From assembly GCF_002259405.1 (NCBI RefSeq), contig NZ_NPFW01000013.1:418704-482703 (forward strand): a DNA stretch of 64,000 bases, given 5' to 3'. The translations under genes were made by a program, and so were the position numbers. The DNA is from Rhodococcus sp. 14-2483-1-2. GTDB lineage: Bacteria; Actinomycetota; Actinomycetes; Mycobacteriales; Mycobacteriaceae. The notes beneath the pieces were generated by a model. That model saw only the letters and a program-made list of their open reading frames with translations, did no database searches and was not told the origin of the DNA. Of this stretch, positions 19,090 through 26,962 are shown piece by piece (the stretch's first letter is position 1; each line of letters starts with the position of its first letter).

Positions 19090-20613
19090 GTGACTGACAC
19101 AGCTTCTCCCCAGCAGGCCGACGACACCCCGGAGCAACTACGGATTCGTCGTGCCAAGCGCGCCGCGCTGCTCGAGCGCGGGGTCGAGGCATATCCGGTG
19201 TCCGTCCCGCGGACCCATTCGCTGCTCGAGATCCGCACCGAGTTCCCCGAACTCGAACCCGATACGACCACCGGCCTGATCGTCGGAGTCGTCGGCCGCA
19301 TCATCTTCGTCCGCAACACCGGCAAGCTGTGCTTCGCCACCTTGCAAGAGGGTGACGGCACCCAGCTGCAGGCGATGATCAGCCTGGCGGGTGTCGGCGA
19401 GGACGCTCTCGCGGAATGGAAGTCCGACGTCGATCTCGGCGACTTCGTGTTCGTGCACGGCGAGGTCATCAGCTCCCGACGCGGCGAGCTGTCCGTCATG
19501 GCCGACGCCTGGCAGATCGCGTCGAAGTCGCTGCGGCCCCTGCCCGTCGCGCACAAGGAACTGAACGAAGAGACGCGCATCCGGCAGCGCTACCTGGATC
19601 TGATCACCAACCCGACCTCGCGTGAGACCGCCCGCAAGCGCATCGCCGTCGTCCGGGAACTGCGTAACGCACTCGAGCGTCGAGGATTCCTCGAAGTCGA
19701 GACTCCGATGCTGCAGACGCTGCACGGCGGTGCTGCGGCGCGGCCGTTCGTCACCCACTCCAATGCCATGGATACCGATCTGTTCCTGCGTATCGCACCG
19801 GAGCTGTTCCTCAAGCGCTGCGTCGTCGGCGGCATCGAGAAGGTCTTCGAGATCAACCGCAACTTCCGCAACGAAGGTGCCGACTCCTCGCATTCGCCGG
19901 AGTTCGCGATGCTCGAGACGTACGAGGCCTACGGCACATACGACGACTCGGCGAAGATGACGCGCGAACTCGTCCAGGAAGTGGCCATGGCTGCGCTCGG
20001 ATCCACCGTGGTGACGCTGCCCGACGGCACCACCTACGACCTCGGCGGCGAATGGACGACGCTGGAGATGTACCCGTCGTTGTCGGAGTCGCTCGGATTC
20101 GACGTCACCCCCGAGACCACCGTCGACGAACTGCTCGCCATCGCCGACAAGGTCGGTGTCGAGGTGCCGCGTAAGGACGGGGTCCCGATCTACGGCCACG
20201 GCAAGCTCGTCGAGGAACTGTGGGAACACCAGGTGGGCGACGCGTTGACCGAACCGACGTTCGTTCGCGATTTCCCCGTCGAGACGTCCCCGCTGACCCG
20301 GCAGCACCGCAGCAAGCCCGGCGTCACCGAGAAGTGGGACCTGTACGTACGCGGCTTCGAGTTGGCGACCGGATACTCCGAGTTGATCGACCCGATCATT
20401 CAACGCGAGCGTTTCGAGGACCAGGCTCGTCAGGCTGCGGCGGGCGACGACGAGGCGATGGTTCTGGACGAGGACTTCCTCGCCGCGATGGAGCAGGGCA
20501 TGCCGCCGACCACCGGAACCGGCATGGGCATCGACCGTCTGTTGATGGCGCTCACCGGCCTGGGCATCCGCGAAACGATCCTGTTTCCGATCGTCAAGCC
20601 CTCGCAGGCCTGA
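19090..20613 (+). CDS. lysS: Lysyl-tRNA synthetase, class II
   Basis: 507 residues. An N-terminal OB-fold anticodon-binding domain (about 55-165) and a class II catalytic domain. Motif 2 is [20 protein letters not shown] and motif 3 is [38 protein letters not shown] is the typical linker. It charges tRNA-Lys. The start follows the leaderless promoter model; GTG 19084 would add two residues. Equivalent to Rv3598c. Confidence 0.95.
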   Translation: MTDTASPQQADDTPEQLRIRRAKRAALLERGVEAYPVSVPRTHSLLEIRTEFPELEPDTTTGLIVGVVGRIIFVRNTGKLCFATLQEGDGTQLQAMISLAGVGEDALAEWKSDVDLGDFVFVHGEVISSRRGELSVMADAWQIASKSLRPLPVAHKELNEETRIRQRYLDLITNPTSRETARKRIAVVRELRNALERRGFLEVETPMLQTLHGGAAARPFVTHSNAMDTDLFLRIAPELFLKRCVVGGIEKVFEINRNFRNEGADSSHSPEFAMLETYEAYGTYDDSAKMTRELVQEVAMAALGSTVVTLPDGTTYDLGGEWTTLEMYPSLSESLGFDVTPETTVDELLAIADKVGVEVPRKDGVPIYGHGKLVEELWEHQVGDALTEPTFVRDFPVETSPLTRQHRSKPGVTEKWDLYVRGFELATGYSELIDPIIQRERFEDQARQAAAGDDEAMVLDEDFLAAMEQGMPPTTGTGMGIDRLLMALTGLGIRETILFPIVKPSQA

Positions 20614-20629
20614 TCGGTAGGTAAAGCGC

Positions 20630-20647
20630 TGTTCGCCAGCAGCGGAC
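20630..20647. promoter_or_regulatory. Candidate ClgR box upstream of clpC
   Basis: TGTTCGCCAGCAGCGGAC matches 12 of 14 defined positions of the corynebacterial ClgR consensus as I remember it (CGC and GCG half-sites five bases apart). ClgR activates clp genes in actinobacteria. It lies 17 bp after the lysS stop and about 240 bp before clpC. A 30-bp inverted repeat (GTGCCTGC / GCAGGCAC, 20672-20701) follows and may end lysS transcription. Confidence 0.4.
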
Positions 20648-20800
20648 ATCGAATGGGAAACGTTTTGCATAGTGCCTGCGTTATGAACTGTAAGCAGGCA
20701 CAGCAGTCCGGATCCGCGGGCGGTTGCGCAGCATTTCAGGGGTGGAGGGTCGGCGTTCGTCACGTCGGCCAACTACAGTGAGAATCAGTCTTACCTTCAA

Positions 20801-20878
20801 ATGCACAAGCGACCTCAGCGTATGGACACTGCGGCGCTAGAAGAACTGGTGGGCGAGCTACCACCCACCAAGAAGTGA
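20801..20878 (+). CDS. Possible small ORF directly upstream of clpC (25 codons)
   Basis: ATG 20801 (or ATG 20822) opens a reading frame ending at TGA 20876-20878, nine bases before the clpC start and overlapping its ribosome site. The product ends MDTAALEELVGELPPTKK, amphipathic and acidic, and the frame stays open further upstream. I see no good ribosome site for it. It could be a leader peptide, or chance. Confidence 0.3.
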   Translation: MHKRPQRMDTAALEELVGELPPTKK

Positions 20879-20887
20879 GGGAGAGCG

Positions 20888-23428
20888 ATGTTCGAGAGGT
20901 TCACCGATCGCGCGAGGCGTGTTGTCGTCCTGGCTCAAGAAGAAGCCCGGATGCTCAACCACAACTACATCGGCACGGAGCACATTCTGCTCGGCCTCAT
21001 TCACGAGGGCGAAGGCGTCGCGGCCAAGTCTCTCGAGTCGCTGGGCATCTCCCTCGAAGGAGTACGCAGCCAGGTCGAGGAGATCATCGGCCAGGGCCAG
21101 CAGGCTCCGTCCGGTCACATCCCGTTCACCCCGCGCGCCAAGAAAGTACTCGAGCTCAGTCTGCGTGAAGCACTGCAGCTCGGCCACAACTACATCGGCA
21201 CCGAGCACATCTTGCTCGGCCTGATCCGCGAAGGCGAAGGCGTCGCAGCTCAGGTTCTGGTCAAGCTCGGAGCCGACCTCAACCGGGTACGCCAGCAGGT
21301 CATCCAGCTGCTGTCCGGTTACCAGGGCAAGGAGCCGTCCGAGAGCGGCAGCGGTCGCGGCGAGGCGGGTACACCGTCCACGTCACTGGTCCTCGATCAG
21401 TTCGGTCGCAACCTCACCCAGGCCGCGCTCGAAGGCAAGCTCGACCCGGTCATCGGTCGTGCGAAGGAAATCGAGCGCGTCATGCAGGTGCTCTCGCGTC
21501 GTACCAAGAACAACCCTGTTCTCATCGGTGAGCCCGGTGTCGGTAAGACGGCCGTCGTCGAGGGACTGGCTCAGGCCATCGTCAACGGCGAGGTTCCCGA
21601 GACGCTCAAGGACAAGCAGCTCTACACCCTCGACCTCGGCTCGCTCGTGGCCGGCAGCCGTTACCGCGGTGACTTCGAGGAGCGCCTGAAGAAGGTGCTC
21701 AAGGAGATCAACACCCGCGGCGACATCATCCTGTTCATCGACGAGCTGCACACGCTCGTCGGCGCAGGTGCTGCCGAAGGTGCCATCGACGCAGCGTCGA
21801 TCCTCAAGCCGAAGTTGGCTCGTGGCGAACTGCAGACCATCGGTGCCACCACCCTCGACGAGTACCGCAAGTACATCGAGAAGGACGCCGCACTCGAGCG
21901 TCGTTTCCAGCCCGTCCAGGTCGGCGAGCCGACGGTCGAGCACACCATCGAGATCCTCAAGGGTCTGCGCGATCGCTACGAGGCTCACCACCGCGTTTCG
22001 ATCACCGACGGTGCACTCGTCGCGGCCGCCACATTGGCCGACCGGTACATCAACGATCGGTTCTTGCCCGACAAGGCAATCGACCTCATCGACGAGGCGG
22101 GCGCGCGGATGCGCATCCGCCGGATGACCGCGCCGCCAGACCTGCGCGAGTTCGACGACAAGATCGCCGACGCGCGCCGGGAGAAGGAATCGGCCATCGA
22201 CGCACAGGACTTCGAGAAGGCTGCGAACCTGCGCGACAAGGAGAAGACCCTCGTCGGTCAGCGCGCCGAGCGCGAGAAGCAGTGGCGCTCCGGTGACCTC
22301 GATGTCATCGCCGAGGTCGACGACGAGCAGATCGCCGAGGTCCTCGGAAACTGGACCGGCATCCCCGTCTTCAAGCTCACCGAGGAGGAGACCACTCGTC
22401 TGCTCCGCATGGAGGACGAGCTGCACAAGCGAATCATCGGCCAGGTCGAGGCAGTCAAGGCCGTCTCGAAGGCGATCCGTCGTACCCGTGCAGGTCTGAA
22501 GGACCCGAAGCGTCCGTCGGGCTCGTTCATCTTCGCCGGCCCGTCCGGTGTCGGTAAGACCGAGCTGTCGAAGGCTCTCGCGAACTTCCTGTTCGGCGAG
22601 GACGATGCGCTGATCCAGATCGACATGGGCGAGTTCCACGACCGCTTCACCGCCTCGCGTCTGTTCGGTGCTCCTCCCGGATACGTCGGCTACGAAGAGG
22701 GTGGCCAGCTCACCGAGAAGGTCCGCCGCAAGCCGTTCTCCGTCGTGCTGTTCGACGAGATCGAGAAGGCCCACTCGGAGATCTACAACACGCTGCTCCA
22801 GGTCCTGGAAGACGGTCGTCTCACCGACGGACAGGGACGCACGGTCGACTTCAAGAACACCGTGCTGATCTTCACCTCGAACCTCGGTACCGCAGACATC
22901 TCCAAGGCTGTCGGTCTCGGCTTCTCCTCGGGTGAAGGCACCGGCTCGAACTACGAGCGGATGAAGCTCAAGGTCAACGACGAGCTGAAGAAGCATTTCC
23001 GCCCCGAGTTCCTGAACCGTATCGACGACATCGTCGTGTTCCACCAGCTCACGCGAGACGAGATCATCCAGATGGTCGATCTCATGCTCAACCGAGTCGA
23101 AGGTGCGCTCAAGAACAAGGACATGGCGATCGAGGTCACCGAGAAGGCCAAGTCGTTGCTGGCCAAGCGCGGATTCGACCCCGTACTGGGTGCGCGGCCA
23201 CTGCGTCGCACCATCCAGCGCGAGATCGAGGACGCGTTGTCGGAGAAGATCCTCTTCGGCGAGATCGAAGCCGGCCAGATCATCCTGGTCGACGTCGAGA
23301 ACTGGGACGGCGAAGGCGCTGGCGAGGACGCGAAGTTCACGTTCCGCGGCGAGAAGAAGGCCATCATCGTCCCCGACGAGGTCCCGGTCGACCTGGCCAA
23401 GGCCAGCGGAGACAGCGACAGCGAGTAA
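20888..23428 (+). CDS. clpC: ATP-dependent Clp protease ATPase subunit ClpC
   Basis: 846 residues. Two Clp N-terminal repeats (about 1-145, each with [14 protein letters not shown]), a first AAA domain with Walker A GEPGVGKT (about 214-221), a UVR-containing middle domain (about 420-460), and a second AAA domain with GPSGVGKT (about 551-558). It unfolds substrates for ClpP1P2. ATG 20888 has a GAGGGAGAG site. Equivalent to clpC1 (Rv3596c). In mycobacteria lsr2 lies between lysS and clpC; here the interval is only 274 bp and holds no such gene. Confidence 0.97.
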   Translation: MFERFTDRARRVVVLAQEEARMLNHNYIGTEHILLGLIHEGEGVAAKSLESLGISLEGVRSQVEEIIGQGQQAPSGHIPFTPRAKKVLELSLREALQLGHNYIGTEHILLGLIREGEGVAAQVLVKLGADLNRVRQQVIQLLSGYQGKEPSESGSGRGEAGTPSTSLVLDQFGRNLTQAALEGKLDPVIGRAKEIERVMQVLSRRTKNNPVLIGEPGVGKTAVVEGLAQAIVNGEVPETLKDKQLYTLDLGSLVAGSRYRGDFEERLKKVLKEINTRGDIILFIDELHTLVGAGAAEGAIDAASILKPKLARGELQTIGATTLDEYRKYIEKDAALERRFQPVQVGEPTVEHTIEILKGLRDRYEAHHRVSITDGALVAAATLADRYINDRFLPDKAIDLIDEAGARMRIRRMTAPPDLREFDDKIADARREKESAIDAQDFEKAANLRDKEKTLVGQRAEREKQWRSGDLDVIAEVDDEQIAEVLGNWTGIPVFKLTEEETTRLLRMEDELHKRIIGQVEAVKAVSKAIRRTRAGLKDPKRPSGSFIFAGPSGVGKTELSKALANFLFGEDDALIQIDMGEFHDRFTASRLFGAPPGYVGYEEGGQLTEKVRRKPFSVVLFDEIEKAHSEIYNTLLQVLEDGRLTDGQGRTVDFKNTVLIFTSNLGTADISKAVGLGFSSGEGTGSNYERMKLKVNDELKKHFRPEFLNRIDDIVVFHQLTRDEIIQMVDLMLNRVEGALKNKDMAIEVTEKAKSLLAKRGFDPVLGARPLRRTIQREIEDALSEKILFGEIEAGQIILVDVENWDGEGAGEDAKFTFRGEKKAIIVPDEVPVDLAKASGDSDSE

Positions 23429-23444
23429 GTTTCACAGCTCCACC

Positions 23445-23478
23445 CAACGGGCGATCCTCTTCGGAGGGTCGCCCGTTG
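23445..23478 (+). terminator. Stem-loop terminator after clpC
   Basis: CAACGGGCGA pairs perfectly with TCGCCCGTTG, with an inner CCT/AGG stem closing over CTTCGG. It starts 17 bp after the clpC stop and is followed by TCGTATGT. Confidence 0.85.
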
Positions 23479-23505
23479 TCGTATGTCCGCCCGCCCCTCC
23501 CGTTC

Positions 23506-23556
23506 GCGTCAATGGACCCTTGCACCGCCCAGACGTATGCAAGGGTCCATTCACGC
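23506..23556. repeat. Dispersed palindromic repeat A, copy 2
   Basis: GCGTCAATGGACCCTTGCA pairs with TGCAAGGGTCCATTCACGC around a loop containing CAGACGTA. It lies between the convergent clpC and serine hydrolase genes. Confidence 0.88.
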
Positions 23557-23569
23557 AGGTAGCCGTCGG

Positions 23570-23620
23570 GCGTGAATGGACCCTTGCAACGGTCAGACGT
23601 GTGTAGTGGTCCATTGACGC
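23570..23620. repeat. Dispersed palindromic repeat A, copy 3
   Basis: GCGTGAATGGACCCTTGCA and its partner TGTAGTGGTCCATTGACGC, 13 bp after copy 2. The right half encodes the last residues and stop codon of the serine hydrolase on the minus strand. Confidence 0.88.
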
Positions 23621-24918
23621 AGGGCCCGAGCACCGAGGGCAACGGCGATGAGGGCAAGTTCAGCGAGCAGAATCCAGAACAGCAGCGCGATGTCAGGAGC
23701 CCAGCGGGCCAGGGTCGAGATCGGCGCACCGGCGAGTGCGGGTAGCGAGAAGTACAGCAGTCCGCCCGCGCCGAGGGCAGCCAGGGCGCGCGCGGATGCC
23801 CATCGACCCGGGGCAGTTCCGAATCCCCGCAGGGTTCGCGCCGCACAGATCGCCAGCAACACCACAAGTGCGCTCGACGCGATCAGCGCGATCTCGTACA
23901 TGCCGAGGCCGGTGGTGCGGGGTTCGTCGATGCCGAGTCGGGCGAGCACGAGGGAGCGGGCTGCGGAGGCGAGCTTGTCGGCCTCGAGTTCGCCGTATTT
24001 GTTGGTCGCGAAGACCACGGCCAGGTGTCGTTCCGGAACGAGTGCAACGTGAGTGAAGTAGCCCGGGACCGCCCCGGAATGCCAGCGCATCTCGGTACCG
24101 TCGGGCAGCGTTTCGACGTACCAGCCGTAGCCGTAGGCCGCGGCCGAACCCGTCGGCACCGTATCGGGACTGTTCGACGCCGGAGCGGTCAGTTGCCTGG
24201 ATGCATAGCGCGAGAGTTCTTCGACGGAGCCGCTCAGGTAGCCGTAACCCATTCCTGCGGAGTCGATTCCGGTATCGATGCTGCGGGGAAAGGTGAAGAA
24301 CGGCACGTGGCCGGGCGCGACGTTGCCTGCGGTGTGCACTCCGGTCTCGCGGGCCACGACGTCGGCGAAGGGCTCGGCGGTGACCTTCTCGACGATCGCC
24401 TGCAGCAGTAGATAATTCAGGCTGGAGTAGCGGAAGGTGCCGCGGTCGGTGACGGCGACGTCCAGGGTGGGGACGACGTCGAGCGCTGGCGCCGTACGCC
24501 CCCATACGTCCAATTCGGTGACGTCGTGGGGGAGACCGCTGGTGTGGTGGATCAGGTTCTCGATCGTGACATCGTCGGGAACGATCGAATCACTCTCCGG
24601 CAGAATCGAATTGACGGTCTGATTCAGGGCGAGGGCTCGATGTTCGACGAGTGAGTACACCGCCGCCGCCGTCACCGATTTCGATACCGAACCCCACACG
24701 AACGGAGTTCCCTCGTCGATCGGCGCACCGCCTCCGTCCAGGCCGTACTCGACGTTCTCCAACACCTCGTGCTCGGACACGACACGGAACGCGACCCCCG
24801 GCAGTCCCAGTCCTTCGGCGACAACTTCGATGTCCGACGCCATGCCGGGGTCCGGTGAGGTGGGGGAACCTGCGGTCAGCACTGCTACGACGGTGAGCAG
24901 AGCGTGGGCGATGCGCAT
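23593..24918 (-). CDS. Secreted/membrane serine hydrolase, beta-lactamase (class C-like) fold
   Basis: 441 residues. Signal peptide at 1-17, then a penicillin-binding-type serine hydrolase with the SxxK nucleophile at 77-80 (WGSVSKSVTA), a tyrosine motif in FRYSSLNYLLLQ, and WHSGAVPGYFTH near the third motif. Three membrane segments follow (about 343-365, 380-400, 410-432), so the catalytic domain is tethered outside. The final residues RQWTTTHV are encoded by palindromic repeat A. Substrate unknown; esterase or D-peptidase roles are both seen in this family. Confidence 0.82.
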   Translation of the reverse strand: MRIAHALLTVVAVLTAGSPTSPDPGMASDIEVVAEGLGLPGVAFRVVSEHEVLENVEYGLDGGGAPIDEGTPFVWGSVSKSVTAAAVYSLVEHRALALNQTVNSILPESDSIVPDDVTIENLIHHTSGLPHDVTELDVWGRTAPALDVVPTLDVAVTDRGTFRYSSLNYLLLQAIVEKVTAEPFADVVARETGVHTAGNVAPGHVPFFTFPRSIDTGIDSAGMGYGYLSGSVEELSRYASRQLTAPASNSPDTVPTGSAAAYGYGWYVETLPDGTEMRWHSGAVPGYFTHVALVPERHLAVVFATNKYGELEADKLASAARSLVLARLGIDEPRTTGLGMYEIALIASSALVVLLAICAARTLRGFGTAPGRWASARALAALGAGGLLYFSLPALAGAPISTLARWAPDIALLFWILLAELALIAVALGARALRQWTTTHV

Positions 24919-24993
24919 GGATGGAGTGAACCAACCTCATCGGGGGCGACGCCTCGGTGAACACCCTGATTTCACACCTGAGATCAGCTGCTG

Positions 24994-25059
24994 CCTATCG
25001 GGTCGTTCCTGCAGGCTCCACTCCTGCCTATCGGGTCGTTCCTGCAGGCTCCACTCCTG
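24994..25059 (-). repeat. Short interspersed repeat B, two tandem 33-bp copies
   Basis: The unit CCTATCGGGTCGTTCCTGCA followed by GGCTCCACTCCTG occurs twice in a row, at 24994-25026 and 25027-25059. On the minus strand it reads CAGGAGTGGAGCCTGCAGGA then ACGACC, the same family as at 5434 and 16584 with one extra A. The second copy supplies the lipase C-terminus and stop codon. Confidence 0.88.
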
Positions 25060-26287
25060 CGTCAACCAGCCCCGCGATCCAGGGCAGGACATCTTGATAT
25101 GCCGCCAGAGCCCCGGGTAGGTGGTTCGCGCCCTCGACCGGGATGGCCGGGAGGTCGTATTCGCGGTAGGTGATGTCTGCGCCCAGGTCTTGCCAGCGCT
25201 CGAGCAGGGTGCGGCTCTGCTCGATGGGTACGGTGTCGTCCTCGACTGCGTGCGACAGGTACACCGGCATGGCGGGGGCGATGCGCCCCACGGTGTTCGT
25301 CTCGGTGATGCCGGACAGAATCGGGTTGCTCAATTGCTCGGTGAGTGGTCGGCCGTCGCGGGTCAGTTCGGCCGTTCGCACTGTCGCGGTGGCCGCGGAG
25401 TCGGTGGTGCACCAGTTCTGAGCGGCGTCGAGCGCGGCGACGCCGTCGGAGTCGAAGAGGTCGCGGATACTCGCTGCTCGTTCCGGGTAGGCGTTGATCA
25501 TCCCGTCGACGGCGAAGAGCACGGCGCTGCCGAGACCGGTGTTGTCGAGTGTGTCGATGTTGAGCGTCGGATCTGCCGGTGGCGCACCGACATACGCTCC
25601 TCGAATGTTCAGCTCCGGGGCGTAGGTTGCGGCGAGTTCGGCGGCGGATGCGGACGCGAACCCGCCTTCGGAGTAGCCGAACAGCACCACCGGCGTGGTG
25701 GGTTGGACGTCTGCGGTTCTGGCGGCGTCGAGCAGGGCTCGGCCCGAGGCGATCCGGTTCAGGTACGTGTGCCCGCCGGGGGTGCCCAGTCCCTGGTAAT
25801 CGGTTGCGACGACGCGATACCCGGCCAGCAGCAGCGGCAGGATGGCCGGGGACGAGCCGACCGTGCCGAGAACGGCCGATCCGGCGCATCGGTCCGCCAT
25901 GCCGGAAGTGCCGGGCGCGTAGGCGATCACCGGCCGGGGGCCTGGTCCGGTCCACGGAGCCGTGGGGGTCATGGTGTAGCCGGATACGACCATGGGTCGA
26001 TCGTGCGTGTCGGTGGACCGGTAGAGAATCCGTTCGATGTCGAATCCGAGTCCGAACCCCTTGGGCGAGTTGACGGGCAGACTTCGGACCACCTCGCCGA
26101 GCGGCGCAGTGCCGAGCGTCGCCACCGGCTCGTCGTAGAAGTCCGTCAGGGGACCGGCCCCGGCGATCGGCGTCGAACATCCCACGATCGACAGGATCGC
26201 GATTGCCGCGATCGTTGCTGCGCGCGCGACGCTTCTCGTTTGTTGCACCCTTCGTGTCGACATCGTCGCACTCGGTAGCCCGCTCAC
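25028..26287 (-). CDS. Lipoprotein lipase/esterase (secretory lipase family)
   Basis: 419 residues from GTG 26287. The N-terminus has a membrane segment ending in lipobox SIVGC (Cys37), so export and lipid attachment are expected. The alpha/beta hydrolase nucleophile is Ser206 in LFGYSEGGFAS; IAYAPGTSGMADRC is the oxyanion region; the acid and His are likely in AVEDDTVP and EGANHLPG. This matches the LIP secretory lipase family common in rhodococci. A -10-like TAACGT (26300-26295) lies seven bases before the GTG, so the message is probably leaderless. The end GVEPAGTTR comes from repeat B. Confidence 0.85.
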   Translation of the reverse strand: MSGLPSATMSTRRVQQTRSVARAATIAAIAILSIVGCSTPIAGAGPLTDFYDEPVATLGTAPLGEVVRSLPVNSPKGFGLGFDIERILYRSTDTHDRPMVVSGYTMTPTAPWTGPGPRPVIAYAPGTSGMADRCAGSAVLGTVGSSPAILPLLLAGYRVVATDYQGLGTPGGHTYLNRIASGRALLDAARTADVQPTTPVVLFGYSEGGFASASAAELAATYAPELNIRGAYVGAPPADPTLNIDTLDNTGLGSAVLFAVDGMINAYPERAASIRDLFDSDGVAALDAAQNWCTTDSAATATVRTAELTRDGRPLTEQLSNPILSGITETNTVGRIAPAMPVYLSHAVEDDTVPIEQSRTLLERWQDLGADITYREYDLPAIPVEGANHLPGALAAYQDVLPWIAGLVDAGVEPAGTTR

Positions 26288-26349
26288 GCTGCTGACGTTA
26301 GCCTGAGAATTGGGCCTGCACAGGGTCGACTACGAAAGGATTCGGTTCG

Positions 26350-26787
26350 ATGCCAACTCGTACTTCACGCACAGCTTGGAATGGAACTCTGGAACAAGGT
26401 TCCGGCCAGGTAGAGCTGTCCAGTTCAGGCGCAGCGACTTTCGATGTGTCGTTTCCCAAGCGCGCCGCCGAGAAAGCCGACGGCACCACCAGTCCCGAGG
26501 AATTGATCGCCGCGGCTCATTCGAGTTGTTACGCGATGCAGCTGTCGGCGTTGATCGCCGAGGCAGGCGGTACCCCGCAGAGCCTCGAAGTCACCGCCGA
26601 TGTTTCGCTCGGTCCCGATGAGCCCGGCTTCAAGCTCACCGGCATCAAACTCACCGTGCGAGGCGAGGTCGAGGGCCTCGACGCAGACGGCTTCGCGAAA
26701 GCTGCTCAGGCAGCAAAAGAGACATGTCCCGTCAGCAAGGCACTCACCGGAGTCGACATCACGTTGGACGCGGCCCTCGAAGGTTGA
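26350..26787 (+). CDS. osmC: OsmC-family organic hydroperoxide reductase
   Basis: 145 residues. Two redox cysteines, Cys60 in AAHSSCYAMQLS and Cys126 in KETCPVSKAL, with the family spacing. The SPEELIAAAHSSC block is diagnostic of the OsmC subgroup. It reduces organic hydroperoxides in the cytoplasm using thiols. ATG 26350 follows AAAGGA. It is divergent from the lipase gene across about 60 bp and is followed by a stem-loop. Confidence 0.92.
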   Translation: MPTRTSRTAWNGTLEQGSGQVELSSSGAATFDVSFPKRAAEKADGTTSPEELIAAAHSSCYAMQLSALIAEAGGTPQSLEVTADVSLGPDEPGFKLTGIKLTVRGEVEGLDADGFAKAAQAAKETCPVSKALTGVDITLDAALEG

Positions 26788-26811
26788 ACGGACAAATCGC
26801 CCGATGTGAGA

Positions 26812-26829
26812 CTGGCGAACAATCGCCAG
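26812..26829 (+). terminator. Stem-loop after osmC
   Basis: CTGGCGA, loop ACAA, TCGCCAG form a perfect 7-bp stem 24 bp after the osmC stop, followed by GTTTGAAAT. Confidence 0.6.
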
Positions 26830-26840
26830 GTTTGAAATAG

Positions 26841-26880
26841 TTCGTTACTTGACCCATCTGCAGGGTGATTCGGTAACGAA
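26841..26880. promoter_or_regulatory. Inverted repeat upstream of the GGDEF-EAL gene
   Basis: TTCGTTAC (26841-26848) and GTAACGAA (26873-26880) are perfect 8-bp inverted arms 24 bp apart, with a smaller ACCC/GGGT pair inside. It lies 83 bp before the c-di-GMP gene in a relatively AT-rich stretch and may be an operator. No regulator is assigned. Confidence 0.4.
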
Positions 26881-26962
26881 TCGAGGTCAAACGTCGGGTT
26901 CGATCGGCTGATGCGTACGTTCGGGGTATGCACCGACCGGCCTAGGAAGGATCAGCCCCACT

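Noticed and set aside
20672..20701. GTGCCTGC/GCAGGCAC stem as a T-box or riboswitch for clpC
   Set aside because: The arms are only 8 bp with a 14-base loop and none of the conserved T-box or riboswitch elements. A weak terminator for lysS or an operator is more likely.
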